A stretch of DNA of 64,000 nt from Chromobacterium sp. ATCC 53434 (GTDB taxonomy: Bacteria > Pseudomonadota > Gammaproteobacteria > Burkholderiales > Chromobacteriaceae). The notes beneath the pieces were generated by a model. The model did not search any database. It was not told the DNA's origin and was given only the letters and a program-made list of their open reading frames with translations. The stretch's first letter is position 1, and the number at the start of each line of letters is the position of its first letter. A program made the position numbers and the translations under genes. Positions 9,001 through 16,787 of the stretch are shown here, one piece after another. The stretch is taken from the NCBI RefSeq assembly GCF_002848345.1, contig NZ_CP025429.1, positions 3,410,001-3,474,000 of the forward strand. The letters are read 5' to 3'.

Positions 9001-11302
9001 GCTGAACGCGCAGAGCGACGCCAAGACCTACGACGGCACCACCGGTTCCACGCAGAGCGTCGCCATCGGCGGCTCGGGCCTGGTCGGCTCCGACAACATC
9101 AGCGGCCTGGCCGAGCAGTTCGCCAGCAAGAATGTGCTGGGCGCCAACGGCAGCACGCTGTCGGTCAAGACCGGCTATGTGATCAACGACGGCAATAGCG
9201 GCGGCAACTACATCGTCGACGCGACCAACACCGCCAGCGGCACCATCAACCAGGCGGCGCTGACCTTGAGCGCGCAAAGCGACACCAAGACCTACAACGG
9301 CACCACCGCCTCGGCCGGCACCGTTCAAGTCAGCAGCGGCGGCCTGGTCGGCGGCGACAGCTTCAGCGCGCTGAGCCAGAGCTTCGACAGCAAGAACGCC
9401 GGCAGCCGCACGCTGAGCGTCAACTACGCGATCAACGACGGCAATGGCGGCGGCAACTATCAGGTCACCACGCTGACCGCCGGCGGGACGATCGCGCAAA
9501 AGGCGCTGACGGCCTCCGGCCTGGGCATCAACAACAAGGTCTACGACGGCACCACCGCCGCGACCATCAACGCGTCGACCGGCGTGCTCAACGGCCTGAT
9601 CGCCGGCGACAGCGTCGGTGTCGATACCAGCCACAGCTCGGCGACCTTCTCCACCAAGAATGTCGGCACCAATCTGGCGGTGACCGTCAACTCGGTGGGA
9701 CTGAGCGGCGCCGATGCCGGCAATTACACCCTCAGCAGCGGCAGCGGCACCGCCAGCGCCAGCATCACGCCACTGGCCATCACCGTCGCCGCCAGCGGAC
9801 AGAACAAGACCTACGACGGCGGCACCGGCGACACCGTCACGCTCGCCAGCAGCGGCGTGCTGGCCGGCGATACCGTCCACTTCTCCGACACTGGCGCCAG
9901 CTTCGCCGACAAGAACGTCGGCAATGCCAAAACCGTCACTGTCGCCGGTATCTCGGCCAGCGGAACCGACGCCGGCAACTACACCGTCAACAGCACGGCG
10001 ACCACCAGCGCCAACATCACCCCGCTGGCCATCACCGTCAGCGCCGTCGGACAGAACAAGACCTATGACGGCACCACAGGCGACGCCGTGACGCTCTCCA
10101 GCGGCGATGTGCTGGCCGGCGATGTCGTCCACTTCACCGATACCGGCGCCAGCTTCGCCAACAAGAACGTCGGCAATGCCAAGACCGTCTCCGTGACCGG
10201 CATCACGGCCAACGGCGGCGATGCAGGCAACTACACCATCAACCGCACGGCGACCACCAGCGCCAGCATCACGCCGCTGGCCATCACCGTCGCCGCCGCC
10301 GGACAGAACAAGGTCTACGACGGCACCCTAGTCGACACCGTGACGCTCTCCAGCGGCGGCGTGCTGGCCGGCGATAGCGTCAGCTTCTCCGATGCCGGCG
10401 CCAGCTTCGCCAACAAGAATGTCGGCAACGGCAAGATCGTCTCGGTGGCCGGCATCTCGGCCAGCGGCGCCGACGCCGGCAATTACATCGTCAGCAACGG
10501 CACCGCCGTCACCAGCGCCAGCATCACGCCGCGCGCCATCACCGTCGTCGCCGCCGGACAGAACAAGGTATACGACGGCACCACAGGCGACACCGTGACG
10601 CTCTCCAGCGGCGGCGTGCTGGCCGGCGATACCGTCAACTTCTCCGACGCCGGCGCCAACTTCGCCGACAAGAATGTCGGCAACGGCAAAACCGTCACCG
10701 TGGCCGGCATCTTCGCCAGCGGCGCCGATGCCGGCAATTACGCCATCAATGGCAGCACGACGACGACAGCCTCGATCACGCCGATCACCTTGTATTACTT
10801 CGCTCTGCCACAGGGCATCAAGCAGGGCGAGACGCCCTACAACCTCATCGGTGAAATCAGGGGGAATTTCGTCAATGGAGAAAACTTGGGCAATGCGACA
10901 TACGGCACACTGACCTGGCTGAGCAACGGCAACGCCAATAGCGCTATCGGCCAGTATGCAATCTTTGGCGGGGGCTTGAGCGCGCAAAACTACATCTTCG
11001 TGCAAGATCCATCCAATGCAACGGCACTGACTATTTATCCCAATCAAGTGCCATTCATTACCCAAACCCAGAACGATACGGTAGCGCAGGCTCTTGCCCT
11101 GACTTTCAACGCGCAATCGTCGGCGACACCCTACGGTTTGGCTACCAGCCCCTTTTCAACCGGCAATGTCGCCGCGAACAGAAAATATAACGGCGACAAC
11201 AATACCGGCTTGACGGACTTCACAAGTGATCTGAATCTGAATGTCATCGATGGCGGCGTCAAGTTGTCAATAGACCGCATGACGACCGATGGGGACAACT
11301 GA
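2..11302 (+). CDS. two-partner secretion exoprotein (FHA/HMW-type adhesin), 5' end missing
   Basis: The reading frame is open from base 2, so the secretion signal and TPS N-terminal domain lie outside the window; at least 3766 residues are present. The N-terminal part reads as beta-helix sequence. From about 650 to 1780 come GLUG-type repeats (recurrent GGxxGYxxG and SYATGxV blocks). From about 2040 to 10790 there is a long array of YDG-type Ig-like repeats with the motif K-x-YDGTT and ends like GNYTL. The last 170 residues (from about 10790) are non-repetitive and less GC-rich. The gene for an outer-membrane TpsB transporter starts 2 bp after its stop, which fixes the class. It is probably a surface or released adhesin; the ligand cannot be told. 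Confidence 0.9.
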   Translation: MDPQNYTIAASGGDITGSQVSSLLASNNIIISSTQGATAGSGDLNVNDAISWSNANSLTLNAVRNVSFNSGGTVTNTGGGTLSARADANASGTGTVIMNGGSINVSGTGGAVNFYYNPAVFGTASSFSNVTVGSGDKFTAYMLINSASKLQSMSVNTAGNYALGTNIDASSISNFTPVAFTGNFDGLNYAISNLTVNASANNAGLFSTASSAATIQNVTLSNASITGHAAVGALVGNNAGTIKNITVSGTVSGSSDEIGGVVGYNTGTLDRINSSATVNGTGVSGASDYVGGLIGYSTGGAISNASVTGAVNTAAHNYYVGGFIGYSNSTISNSSATGNVNSIFGGYTGGFIGYAGGGTVSTSYATGSVSAGDYGYDDNAGFIGVNYAPITNCYSTGTVNLAQSWYSGSFVGQNRANISNSYSTGNITVSSGPAAGGDGSATYTDSVGGFVGYNVSGNLSNVYATGSVTSTGQGANGTYYGSYYVGGLVGYVGSGNITHSYATGNVTATALIRGAGGLVGEGVAGTYTNDYASGNVTATQAGYSSPPSYVGGLLGYPGATLVNTYSVGNVSVSAGTTNSGGLTGAATTITGSSFWDTTTSGKATDPSTHAVGMNTANMQTQANFTSATAANGNSNPAWDFSTVWKMGSGSYLYPVFQTPDGPTSTPGATTPVVAAVYYPLTLSNFSASNKVYDGTTAASSITASLAGILPGQSVSLSPLSGTFVNKNVGNGKTITLSSTPTLAGANAGNYQLAPYVVNAFSANITPLAITVAASGQNKTYDGTVADTVTLSSSGVLAGDTVNFSDTSASFANKNVGNGKAVSVSGISASGTDAGNYTLNNSTATTSANITPLAITVAAAGQNRTYDGTVNDAVTLSSSGVLAGDTVNFSDTSASFANKNVGNGKTVSVSGISASGADAGNYTVSNSTATTSANITPLAITVAAAGQSKTYDGTVSDTVTLSSSGVLAGDTVNFADTSASFANKNVGNAKAVTVSGISASGGDAGNYTLSNSTATTSASITPLAITVGAAGQNKTYDGTVNDTVTLSSSGVLAGDAVNFSSASASFADKNVGTGKTVSVSGISAGGADGGNYTINNSTATTSANITPLAITVAATGQNKVYDGTVSDTVTLASGGVLAGDAVSFSDTGASFANKNVGTGKTVTVSGISASGADAGNYTLNNGTATTSANITPLAITVAATGQNKVYDATTGDTVTLASAGVLAGDTVNFTSASASFANKNVGTGKTVSVSGISASGADAGNYTLNNSAATTSANITPLALSVNGAGASDKLYDGGNAASLFGSIATLAGDAVTLSGNGTFASAHVARDGSGNVIAQNVAANYSISGADAGNYTLSQPTGLSASIRPVSVTASVSAANKTYDGTTSATLSSQGVTGAINGETLVLNAAAANFDTQDAGTGKTVTASGLTLGNGTGLASDYALQSTTAATTANINQAHLSVSGLIAAGKTYDGTTNVTITNWGNLNGLVAGETLTLDHGTASFSSAGSSAGTVTVTASGYSLANGSGKASNYVLDTPTATTQAAINKALLTVTANNDAKIVTQADNAGSYNGVSYSGFVNGETASVLGGALSISRSGMGAGNGASDPAGSYANSLVASGLSSSNYAISYQTGNYTIVPANVLLVKAANASQAYGSAFSLAAPTAQYLDGTSNLIKMLTVTANGGNSFTANDGAGGTATFTLSPSAGVYSGSNNLALGNYNLTSGNAAITGGNFSSLVYTGVETVTPKALTPSASGVSKTYDSTTAMSGLSLTAGTGVIAGDAVNVSGNGAFASANAGSEAYTINDVILSGSDAADYYVTGGTLSGAGTINARHITLNAQSDTKTYDGTTGSTQSVAIGGSGLVGSDNISGLAEQFASKNVLGANGSTLSVKTGYVINDGNGGGNYIVDATNTASGTINQAALTLSAQSDTKTYNGTTASAGTVQVSSGGLVGGDSFSALSQSFDSKNAGSRTLSVNYAINDGNGGGNYQVTTLTAGGTIAQKALTDSGMSINSKVYDGTTAATINSSGVLNGVIAGDSVSVDTSHSSAVFSTKNVGSNLAVAVSSVGLGGTDAGNYTLTQPSDLTGNITAKGLTVTGSSAAGKTYDGTTATTVSGGALVGLVSGDSVTLSQAGSFVDPNAGTNKAVTANDSLSGLDAANYTLTQPLGITANITPKTISASFTIQNKVYDGSTTATVSAYGFSGLVGSDSLTLSGASAAFSDKNVAWSAGPGSTVVSKTVSISGYTLGNGSGLASNYQLASPSATSSASITPLAITVAATGQNKVYDGTVSDTVTLASGGVLAGDAVSFSDTGASFANKNVGTGKTVTVSGISASGADAGNYTLNNGTATTSANITPLAITVAATGQNKVYDATTGDTVTLASAGVLAGDTVNFTSASASFANKNVGTGKTVSVSGISASGADAGNYTLNNSAATTSANITQLALSVSGAGAYNKLYDGGNAATLYGSIAILGNDAVTLSNNGTFASAHVARDGSGNVIAQNVTANYAISGADAGNYTLSQPTGLSASILPVSVTASVGAANKTYDGSTSATLSSQGVTGAINGETLVLNAAAANFNTQDAGTGKTVTASGLTLGNGTGLASDYALQSTTATTTADINQAHLSVSGLTAADKTYDGTTSVDITNWGSLNGLVAGESLTLNHGNASFSSAGSSAGTITVTASGYSLANGSGKASNYVLDTPTATTQATINQALLTVTANNDAKIVTQADNAGSYNGVSYSGFVNGETASALSGTLSISRSGMGAGNGASDPAGSYANSLVASGLSSSNYAISYQTGNYTIVPANVLLVKAANASQAYGSAFSLAAPTAQYLDGTSNLIKMLTVTANGGNSFTANDGAGGTATFTLSPSAGVYSGSNNLALGNYNLTSGNAVISGGNFSSLAYTGVETVTPKALTPSASSGAIKTYDGTTAMNGLSLAGGAGVIAGDAVNVSGNGAFASANANANAGSEAYTINDVILSGSDAADYYVTGAGTVTGTGTINARHITLNAQSDAKTYDGTTGSTQSVAIGGSGLVGSDNISGLAEQFASKNVLGANGSTLSVKTGYVINDGNSGGNYIVDATNTASGTINQAALTLSAQSDTKTYNGTTASAGTVQVSSGGLVGGDSFSALSQSFDSKNAGSRTLSVNYAINDGNGGGNYQVTTLTAGGTIAQKALTASGLGINNKVYDGTTAATINASTGVLNGLIAGDSVGVDTSHSSATFSTKNVGTNLAVTVNSVGLSGADAGNYTLSSGSGTASASITPLAITVAASGQNKTYDGGTGDTVTLASSGVLAGDTVHFSDTGASFADKNVGNAKTVTVAGISASGTDAGNYTVNSTATTSANITPLAITVSAVGQNKTYDGTTGDAVTLSSGDVLAGDVVHFTDTGASFANKNVGNAKTVSVTGITANGGDAGNYTINRTATTSASITPLAITVAAAGQNKVYDGTLVDTVTLSSGGVLAGDSVSFSDAGASFANKNVGNGKIVSVAGISASGADAGNYIVSNGTAVTSASITPRAITVVAAGQNKVYDGTTGDTVTLSSGGVLAGDTVNFSDAGANFADKNVGNGKTVTVAGIFASGADAGNYAINGSTTTTASITPITLYYFALPQGIKQGETPYNLIGEIRGNFVNGENLGNATYGTLTWLSNGNANSAIGQYAIFGGGLSAQNYIFVQDPSNATALTIYPNQVPFITQTQNDTVAQALALTFNAQSSATPYGLATSPFSTGNVAANRKYNGDNNTGLTDFTSDLNLNVIDGGVKLSIDRMTTDGDN
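2301..3830 (+). repeat. six tandem 255-bp (85-codon) YDG repeats
   Basis: The phrase for LAIT recurs at 2301, 2556, 2811, 3066, 3321 and 3576, and the variant LALS follows at 3831, giving an exact 255-bp period. Each unit holds Q-N-K-x-YDGT, GVLAGD, FANKNVG and DAGNYT. Units are nearly identical in DNA, so they are recent or homogenised by recombination. Confidence 0.93.
3310..6230 (+). repeat. internal segmental duplication, copy A
   Basis: This block of about 2.9 kb matches 6796-9735 at an offset of 3486 bp at the start and 3504 bp near the end; the 18-bp difference is in frame. The first 500 bp or so look identical in both copies, later parts differ at scattered bases. It covers two 85-codon YDG units and a run of more divergent YDG/MBG-like domains. 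Confidence 0.88.
6796..9735 (+). repeat. internal segmental duplication, copy B
   Basis: This is the second copy of 3310-6230. Against copy A it carries small in-frame insertions (for example an extra ANAN near 8867-8880) and scattered substitutions. Homology fades just before the last YDG run. The two copies make the gene prone to unequal recombination and to assembly collapse. Confidence 0.88.
9774..10786 (+). repeat. terminal run of four 252-255-bp YDG repeats
   Basis: The LAIT/RAIT phrase recurs at 9774, 10026, 10278 and 10533. Two units are one codon shorter than the 255-bp unit. They belong to the same subfamily as the 2301-3830 run but are more diverged from each other, so they look older. 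Confidence 0.88.
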
Positions 11303-11304
11303 TC

Positions 11305-13047
11305 ATGAAATGGAAATTTTCATCTCATCGCCCCGAGAGAACAAAATCGGATGGCTTGCGCCTTGGGGCACGGAAAAAATACCTGACCCTGTGCTTGATC
11401 CATTACGCGTTCTTGACGAGCTGGGCAGCGCAGGCAAACGCCGCAGGCCCTGCCGTCAACTTCGACAGCGGACAACTGTTGCAGCAGTTGAAACGCCCCG
11501 CGCCAACCGCGCCCAACAAGGATACGCCGCTGACGACAGAGCAGCCCGTCGATACGACCAAGCATGGCGGACCGACTTTGCTGGTACAAGATATCGTCAT
11601 GGAAGGCAATACGGTTTTCGACAGTAAAACGCTGCTTGAGCTGGTGGCCGACGCCAGGGGAAAGGAATTAAACCTCGACCAGTTGAAAGAGCTGGCCGCG
11701 CGGATCACCCATTACTATCAACAACACGGTTATCCAATTGCGCTGGCTTATATCCCGGCGCAAGCTCCGGTCAACGGGCTGGTCAGAATCAAAATCGTCG
11801 AGACCCGCTTTGGCAAGATCACGATAAACAACCAGAGCCCGGTCAAGGACCAGGCGCTGTCGGCAAACCTGACGCCATTGCAAAGCGGCGACCTGGTTCG
11901 CGAAGACCAGCTGCAGCGCAGCCTGTTGTTGTTGAGCGACACGCCTGGCATTACCGTCCAGAGCACCTTGCGGCCGGGAGAGAATCCCGGGACATCGGAT
12001 CTGCAAGTCAACACACAAGCCGGCGCCAAATACAATGGCAGCATATTGCTAGACAATACCGGCAATACCTATACCGGCCGCACCCGGCTAGGCGGCACCT
12101 TGCAGATCAACAACCCGCTGAACCAGGGCGATCAATTGGGGTTGAATGGTTTAACCAGCTCCGGCCTGAATTATGGACGGATAGACTATCAGTTTCCGCT
12201 GGCAGGCCAGGCTACCCTGATCGGAGGATCGGCCTCTTATCTGGACTATCACTTGAAAAAGGATTTTTCCAATCTAGGCGCGAACGGAACCGCCAGCGAG
12301 GGCGATTTATGGCTATCGCACGTCTTCGAGCGCAGCGTAAGCGGCTCCTTGATCGGCCGTCTGACTGCCACGCAAAAGAAACTAAACGACAATATCGTCT
12401 CTAATCAGTCCATCAAGAGTCGAGGATCGAACAGCATGACGATGGAGCTTTCGGGGGACAGGCTCGACAGCTCCGGCGTCAGCAATATGCGTCTCAGCCT
12501 GGTCAGCGGCGACCTGCGCTTCGATAACGATGCCGCCGGCTTGTTGGACATGGAAAGCACCCGGACAGCCGGCCATTTCTTCAAGGGCACGCTGAGCCTG
12601 GCTCGCCTGCAGCGGCTGAGCAGCAACAGCTCGCTTTATTTGTCGGCGACCGGACAGTTGGCCAACAAGAATCTTGATTCGTCCGAACAGTTTGTCTTGG
12701 GCGGATTCAACAATATACGCGCGTATGAGTCCGGCGCGGCCTCCGGCGCGCAAGGCTATGCGCTGACCGCCGAGTTGCGTCACACCTTCTCGCTGTCGGC
12801 TCCCGGCGTATGGCAGGGCATCGCCTTCATCGATTCCGGCCGGGTTGAGCTGTACCGGCACGCCTTCACCGCCGGCGACAATTTCGCCACCTTGTCCGGC
12901 GCCGGCGTCGGCCTGAACTGGAGCGGCGGGCAGGGTTGGAACCTGTCTGCGATCTTCGCCAAGAAAATCGGCAGTCCCCCGCCGATATCGATTGTCAGCA
13001 ATCCGAAAAAAGAACTGATCTGGCTGCAGCTGAACAAGAGTTTTTGA
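11305..13047 (+). CDS. TpsB outer-membrane transporter (ShlB/FhaC/HecB family)
   Basis: This 580-residue protein is of normal length for the family and exports the upstream exoprotein across the outer membrane. An N-terminal signal region with a basic stretch and a hydrophobic segment ends near ANAA (about residue 47). A POTRA-type domain follows (about 90-175: VQDIVMEGNTVFD ... VRIKIVETRFGKI), then a 16-strand barrel region. The protein ends in phenylalanine, as outer-membrane barrels usually do. The start lies 2 bp after the exoprotein stop, so the two genes are surely cotranscribed. The particular family member is not resolvable from sequence reading alone. Confidence 0.93.
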   Translation: MKWKFSSHRPERTKSDGLRLGARKKYLTLCLIHYAFLTSWAAQANAAGPAVNFDSGQLLQQLKRPAPTAPNKDTPLTTEQPVDTTKHGGPTLLVQDIVMEGNTVFDSKTLLELVADARGKELNLDQLKELAARITHYYQQHGYPIALAYIPAQAPVNGLVRIKIVETRFGKITINNQSPVKDQALSANLTPLQSGDLVREDQLQRSLLLLSDTPGITVQSTLRPGENPGTSDLQVNTQAGAKYNGSILLDNTGNTYTGRTRLGGTLQINNPLNQGDQLGLNGLTSSGLNYGRIDYQFPLAGQATLIGGSASYLDYHLKKDFSNLGANGTASEGDLWLSHVFERSVSGSLIGRLTATQKKLNDNIVSNQSIKSRGSNSMTMELSGDRLDSSGVSNMRLSLVSGDLRFDNDAAGLLDMESTRTAGHFFKGTLSLARLQRLSSNSSLYLSATGQLANKNLDSSEQFVLGGFNNIRAYESGAASGAQGYALTAELRHTFSLSAPGVWQGIAFIDSGRVELYRHAFTAGDNFATLSGAGVGLNWSGGQGWNLSAIFAKKIGSPPPISIVSNPKKELIWLQLNKSF

Positions 13048-13099
13048 ATCCCCCACCGCGGAACAAGCAGGCCGGAGCGGAACGCGAAGCCGAAGCACC

Positions 13100-13129
13100 C
13101 AAAACAAAACCCCCGCCGAAGCGGGGGTT
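13100..13129 (-). terminator. intrinsic terminator of pnp (possibly bidirectional)
   Basis: A perfect 9-bp stem (13108-13116 with 13121-13129) closes a 4-base loop. Read on the minus strand it is followed by TTTTGTTTT. It lies between the convergent tpsB and pnp genes and may also stop the plus-strand transcript, although that side has few Ts. Confidence 0.8.
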
Positions 13130-13161
13130 CGCCATCCATCGTCGCCCGAGGGCGAAAAGGA

Positions 13162-15306
13162 TTACTGAGCCTTCAGGCCGAACGATTCAGCGGTATCCTT
13201 GGCGGTCTTGGCTTCCTCTTCCAGCAGGGCCTTGATCGACAGGCGGATGCGGCCGCGGTCGTCCATTTCGATGGCCTTGACCTTGACGACCTGGCCTTCC
13301 TTCAGATAGTCGGACACATTCTTGATGCGCTCGTTGGCGATCTGCGAGATGTGCACCAGGCCATCCTTGCCCGGCAGGATGGAAACGATGGCGCCGACGT
13401 TGTTGTCGAGGATCTTGACCACGGTGCCTTCGTAGACCTTGCCCACTTCGACTTCGACGGTGATCTCTTCGATGCGCTTCTTGGCCGCTTCCGCGCCCTC
13501 GTTGCTGACCGAAGCGATGGTGATGGTGCCGTCTTCCTCGATGTTGATCTCGCAGCCGGTGTCCTTGGTGATCGAGCGGATGGTTTCGCCGCCCTTGCCG
13601 ATCACTTCGCGGATTTTCTCCGGGTTGATCTTCATCACGTACAGGCGCGGAGCGTGGGCGGACAGTTCTTGCGGACCGTCAACGGCTTCCTTCATCAGGC
13701 CCAGGATGTGCATGCGGCCTTCCTTGGCCTGGTCCAGCGCGACCTGCATGATTTCCTTGGTGATGCCCTGAATCTTGATGTCCATCTGCAGCGCGGTCAC
13801 GCCGGTGGCCGAACCGGCCACCTTGAAGTCCATGTCGCCCAGGTGATCTTCGTCGCCGAGGATGTCGGTCAGCACCGCGAAGCGGTTGCCTTCCAGGATC
13901 AGGCCCATGGCGATGCCGGCCACGTGCGCCTTCAGCGGCACGCCGGCGGACAGCAGCGACAGGCAGCCGCCGCACACGGAAGCCATCGACGAGGAGCCGT
14001 TGGATTCGGTGATCTCGGACACGACGCGCATCGAGTAGCCGAATTCGTCTTCCGGCGGCAGCACCGCGACCAGCGCGCGCTTGGCCAGGCGGCCGTGGCC
14101 GATTTCGCGGCGCTTCGGCGGGCCCATGCGGCCGGCTTCGCCGGTCGAGTACGGCGGGAAGTTGTAATGCAGCATGAAGCGCTCGGTGTATTCGCCGGCC
14201 AGCGCGTCGATGATCTGCTCATCCTGCTTGGTGCCCAACGTGGTCACGACCAGCGCCTGGGTTTCGCCGCGGGTGAACAGCGCCGAACCGTGGGTGCGCG
14301 GCAGCACGTTGCTGCGGATGCTGATAGGACGAACGGTGCGGGTATCGCGGCCGTCGATGCGGGCGTCGCCAGCCAGGATCTGGCCGCGCACGATCTCCGC
14401 TTCCAGGTCCTTGAAGATGCCCTTGATCTCGTTGGCCTTCAGCGTGTCGGTTTCCTCGTTGATCAGGCCGGCCTTGACGGCGTCCCAAGCTTCATTGATC
14501 GCCACGGTGCGGGCTTGCTTCTGACGCAGACGGAAGGCTTCGGCCAGCTTCTCGCCGGCGATGCCGCGGATCTGGGCGACCAGCGCCTCGTCCTTGCTCG
14601 GAGCGGCCCAGTCGAACATCACCGGGTTCACTTCGTCGGCCAGTTCGTTGATGGCCTTGATCGCGGCCTGCATCTGGTCGTGACCGAAGACCACGGCGCC
14701 CAGCATCACGGCTTCCGACAGTTCCTTGGCTTCGGACTCGACCATCAGCACCGCGCGCTGGGTGCCGGCCACCACCAGATCCATTTCGGACGTGGCCAGC
14801 TGGCTGCGGGTCGGGTTCAGGATGTATTCGCCATTGGCGTAACCGACGCGGGCGGCGCCGATCGGGCCGGCGAACGGCAGGCCGGAGATCGCCAGCGCGG
14901 CGGAGGCGCCGATCATCGCCGGGATGTCGGAATCCACTTCCGGATTCAGCGACACGACGGTGGCGACGATTTGCACGTCATGGTAGAAGCCGGCCGGGAA
15001 CAGCGGGCGGATCGGACGGTCGATCAGGCGGCTGGTCAGCACTTCCTTCTCGGACTGCTTGCCTTCGCGCTTGAAGAAGCCGCCCGGGATCTTGCCGGCG
15101 GCGTAGGTACGCTCCAGGTAGTCGACGGTCAGCGGGAAGAAATCCTGGCCCGGCTTGACGTTCTTGCCGCCAACCACGCTAACCATGACGACGGTGTCGT
15201 CGACGGTGACGACTACGGAACCGGACGCCTGGCGGGCGACTTCACCGGTTTCCAGGGTGACGGTTTGATTGCCGTACTGGAAGGTTTTGGTGATCTTATT
15301 GAACAC
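13162..15306 (-). CDS. pnp: polyribonucleotide nucleotidyltransferase (PNPase)
   Basis: This 714-residue enzyme degrades RNA 3' to 5' by phosphorolysis and is a core part of the RNA degradosome. Two RNase PH-like domains are followed by a KH domain ([19 protein letters not shown]) and an S1 domain ([18 protein letters not shown] ... GLVHISQI). I chose the GTG at 15306 because family members begin with [11 protein letters not shown]; an upstream extension of the frame has no family similarity. A GGGA ribosome site sits about 8 bases before that GTG. It lies downstream of rpsO, the usual order. Confidence 0.96.
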   Translation of the reverse strand: MFNKITKTFQYGNQTVTLETGEVARQASGSVVVTVDDTVVMVSVVGGKNVKPGQDFFPLTVDYLERTYAAGKIPGGFFKREGKQSEKEVLTSRLIDRPIRPLFPAGFYHDVQIVATVVSLNPEVDSDIPAMIGASAALAISGLPFAGPIGAARVGYANGEYILNPTRSQLATSEMDLVVAGTQRAVLMVESEAKELSEAVMLGAVVFGHDQMQAAIKAINELADEVNPVMFDWAAPSKDEALVAQIRGIAGEKLAEAFRLRQKQARTVAINEAWDAVKAGLINEETDTLKANEIKGIFKDLEAEIVRGQILAGDARIDGRDTRTVRPISIRSNVLPRTHGSALFTRGETQALVVTTLGTKQDEQIIDALAGEYTERFMLHYNFPPYSTGEAGRMGPPKRREIGHGRLAKRALVAVLPPEDEFGYSMRVVSEITESNGSSSMASVCGGCLSLLSAGVPLKAHVAGIAMGLILEGNRFAVLTDILGDEDHLGDMDFKVAGSATGVTALQMDIKIQGITKEIMQVALDQAKEGRMHILGLMKEAVDGPQELSAHAPRLYVMKINPEKIREVIGKGGETIRSITKDTGCEINIEEDGTITIASVSNEGAEAAKKRIEEITVEVEVGKVYEGTVVKILDNNVGAIVSILPGKDGLVHISQIANERIKNVSDYLKEGQVVKVKAIEMDDRGRIRLSIKALLEEEAKTAKDTAESFGLKAQ

Positions 15307-15356
15307 GAGGGTTTCCCTATCTTGGTTCGATGATTGAAATTCGCGAGCCGGAAAAA

Positions 15357-15424
15357 ACAACGGGAACCCCTAAAAATTCTGACCTGCGGCGTAGATCGGA
15401 ATTTGTAGAGGCTCCCCCCGTTGT
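15357..15424 (-). promoter_or_regulatory. long stem-loop in the pnp leader
   Basis: Arms 15357-15364 and 15417-15424 are perfectly complementary over 8 bp, and an inner 6-bp helix pairs 15374-15379 with 15399-15404. It lies in the transcript between rpsO and pnp. In E. coli the pnp leader forms a duplex cut by RNase III, through which PNPase controls its own mRNA; the same role here is inference. Confidence 0.55.
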
Positions 15425-15455
15425 CACAACAATAAAACTCGCGGTACTGCCGGCG

Positions 15456-15487
15456 TGAAAAAGTCGCAGCGAACTGCGACTTTTTCA
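15456..15487 (-). terminator. rpsO terminator
   Basis: A perfect 14-bp stem (15456-15469 with 15474-15487) has a 4-base loop and a run of Ts in the 3' arm when read on the minus strand. It lies 14 bp past the rpsO stop. Partial read-through into pnp is the known arrangement in other proteobacteria. Confidence 0.85.
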
Positions 15488-15501
15488 GAACCGTATACCG
15501 A

Positions 15502-15771
15502 TTACTTGCGCAGGCCCAGACGGGTGATCAGCGCGCGGTAGCTATCAGCGTCGGTACGCTTCAGGTAGTCCAGCAGACGGCGACGACGGCTAACCAGCTT
15601 CAGCAGACCACGACGGCTGTGGTGGTCCTTGGTGTTGGCCTTGAAGTGCGGGGTCAGGTCGTTGATGCGTGCGGTCAGCAGGGCAACCTGCACTTCGGAC
15701 GAACCGGTGTCGCCTTCAGCGCGTTGGTAGCCTTTAACGATTTCTGCTTTTTGAGCGGCGGTCATTGCCAT
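15502..15771 (-). CDS. rpsO: 30S ribosomal protein S15
   Basis: This 89-residue protein has full family length. The conserved parts [33 protein letters not shown] and [11 protein letters not shown] are present; they bind the three-way junction of 16S rRNA and the central domain. I kept the first ATG because a GGAG lies 8 bases before it; an internal ATG two codons later is less likely. It sits between truB and pnp, the typical order. Confidence 0.97.
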   Translation of the reverse strand: MAMTAAQKAEIVKGYQRAEGDTGSSEVQVALLTARINDLTPHFKANTKDHHSRRGLLKLVSRRRRLLDYLKRTDADSYRALITRLGLRK

Positions 15772-15863
15772 TTGGATTACTCCGTTTCAATAGGGGTTTG
15801 AAAACCCGACAAGTGCGGCGAGCCGGAAAACCCAACCCATTCCACACTTCGGTAAGCGGCGAA

Positions 15864-16787
15864 TCAGGGCGTTTCCGCCTGTTCCGCCAGGAGCCGGATG
15901 GGATGCAGGCGGCCATCGCCGCGCGCCTCTCCCAGCCCCACGAATCTCCGGGTGGACTGTTGATACACCCGGAAACGCTGTATTTTCTCACACTTTTGTT
16001 CAAAACGCACGGGCTGGCCATGCATAAACTTGCCGATCTCGTCGTCGCTCAGCTCCAGCGGCGGGAAATGCGCCACCAGCACGTCGGCCGACAGCAGCTT
16101 CGCCTCTCGGCCCGGCATGTCCAGCGTTTCCAGCTCGGCCAGCTGATGCGCCTCGTCCAGTCCGAAACCGCCGGTGGCGGTGCGGCGCAGGCCGGTCAAG
16201 TGGGCGCCGCAGCCGAGCGCTTCGCCGATATCGCAAGCCAGGGTCCGGATATAGGTGCCCTTGCTGCACAACACGTCCATCACCGCGACATCGCCGTCGA
16301 AACTGATCAGCTCCAGCTTGCGGATGGCGACCTGGCGCGCCTCGCGCGGCACTTCTATGCCGGCGCGGGCGTATTCGTACAACGGTTTGCCCTGATGCTT
16401 CAGCGCCGAATACATCGGCGGCACCTGGCTGATCTCGCCGGTGAAGCGCGCCATCTCGGCCAGCAGCGCCTCGCGGTCGAAGGCGACCGGCCGCTCGGAC
16501 ACCACCTCGCCCTCGATGTCGCCGGTCGTCGTCACCGCGCCGAACTTCACCGTCGCGCGATAGCCCTTGTCGGCGTCCAGCAGATACGAGGAGAACTTGG
16601 TCGCCTCGCCCAGGCATACCGGCAGCAGGCCGGTGGCCAGCGGATCGAGCACGCCTGTGTGGCCGGCCTTGGCGGCGTTCAGCAGCCAGCGCGCCTTCTG
16701 CAGTGCGTTGTTGCTGGAGATATCGTAGGGCTTGTCGATCAGCAGCACGCCGTCGATGCGGCGCCGGTTGCTGCGCGGCTTGCTCAT
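15864..16787 (-). CDS. truB: tRNA pseudouridine(55) synthase
   Basis: This 307-residue enzyme makes pseudouridine 55 in the T-loop of tRNAs. The catalytic motif is clear: GHTGVLDPLATGLLP, with the nucleophilic Asp after L. The N-terminal GVLLIDKP and GYRATVKFG motifs are also present, and the C-terminal part looks like the usual PUA-like domain. Its start overlaps the rbfA stop by 4 bp, so translation of the two is probably coupled. Confidence 0.96.
   Translation of the reverse strand: MSKPRSNRRRIDGVLLIDKPYDISSNNALQKARWLLNAAKAGHTGVLDPLATGLLPVCLGEATKFSSYLLDADKGYRATVKFGAVTTTGDIEGEVVSERPVAFDREALLAEMARFTGEISQVPPMYSALKHQGKPLYEYARAGIEVPREARQVAIRKLELISFDGDVAVMDVLCSKGTYIRTLACDIGEALGCGAHLTGLRRTATGGFGLDEAHQLAELETLDMPGREAKLLSADVLVAHFPPLELSDDEIGKFMHGQPVRFEQKCEKIQRFRVYQQSTRRFVGLGEARGDGRLHPIRLLAEQAETP

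Noticed and set aside
2624..10132. Two minus-strand open frames of more than 1100 codons inside the exoprotein gene
   Set aside because: They are antisense shadows of the repetitive, GC-rich YDG coding array, rich in Gly, Ala, Asp and Val, without a ribosome site or a known domain.
13351..15333. Plus-strand 660-codon open frame opposite pnp
   Set aside because: It is antisense to an unmistakable PNPase gene and reads as Asp/His/Arg-rich low-complexity sequence.
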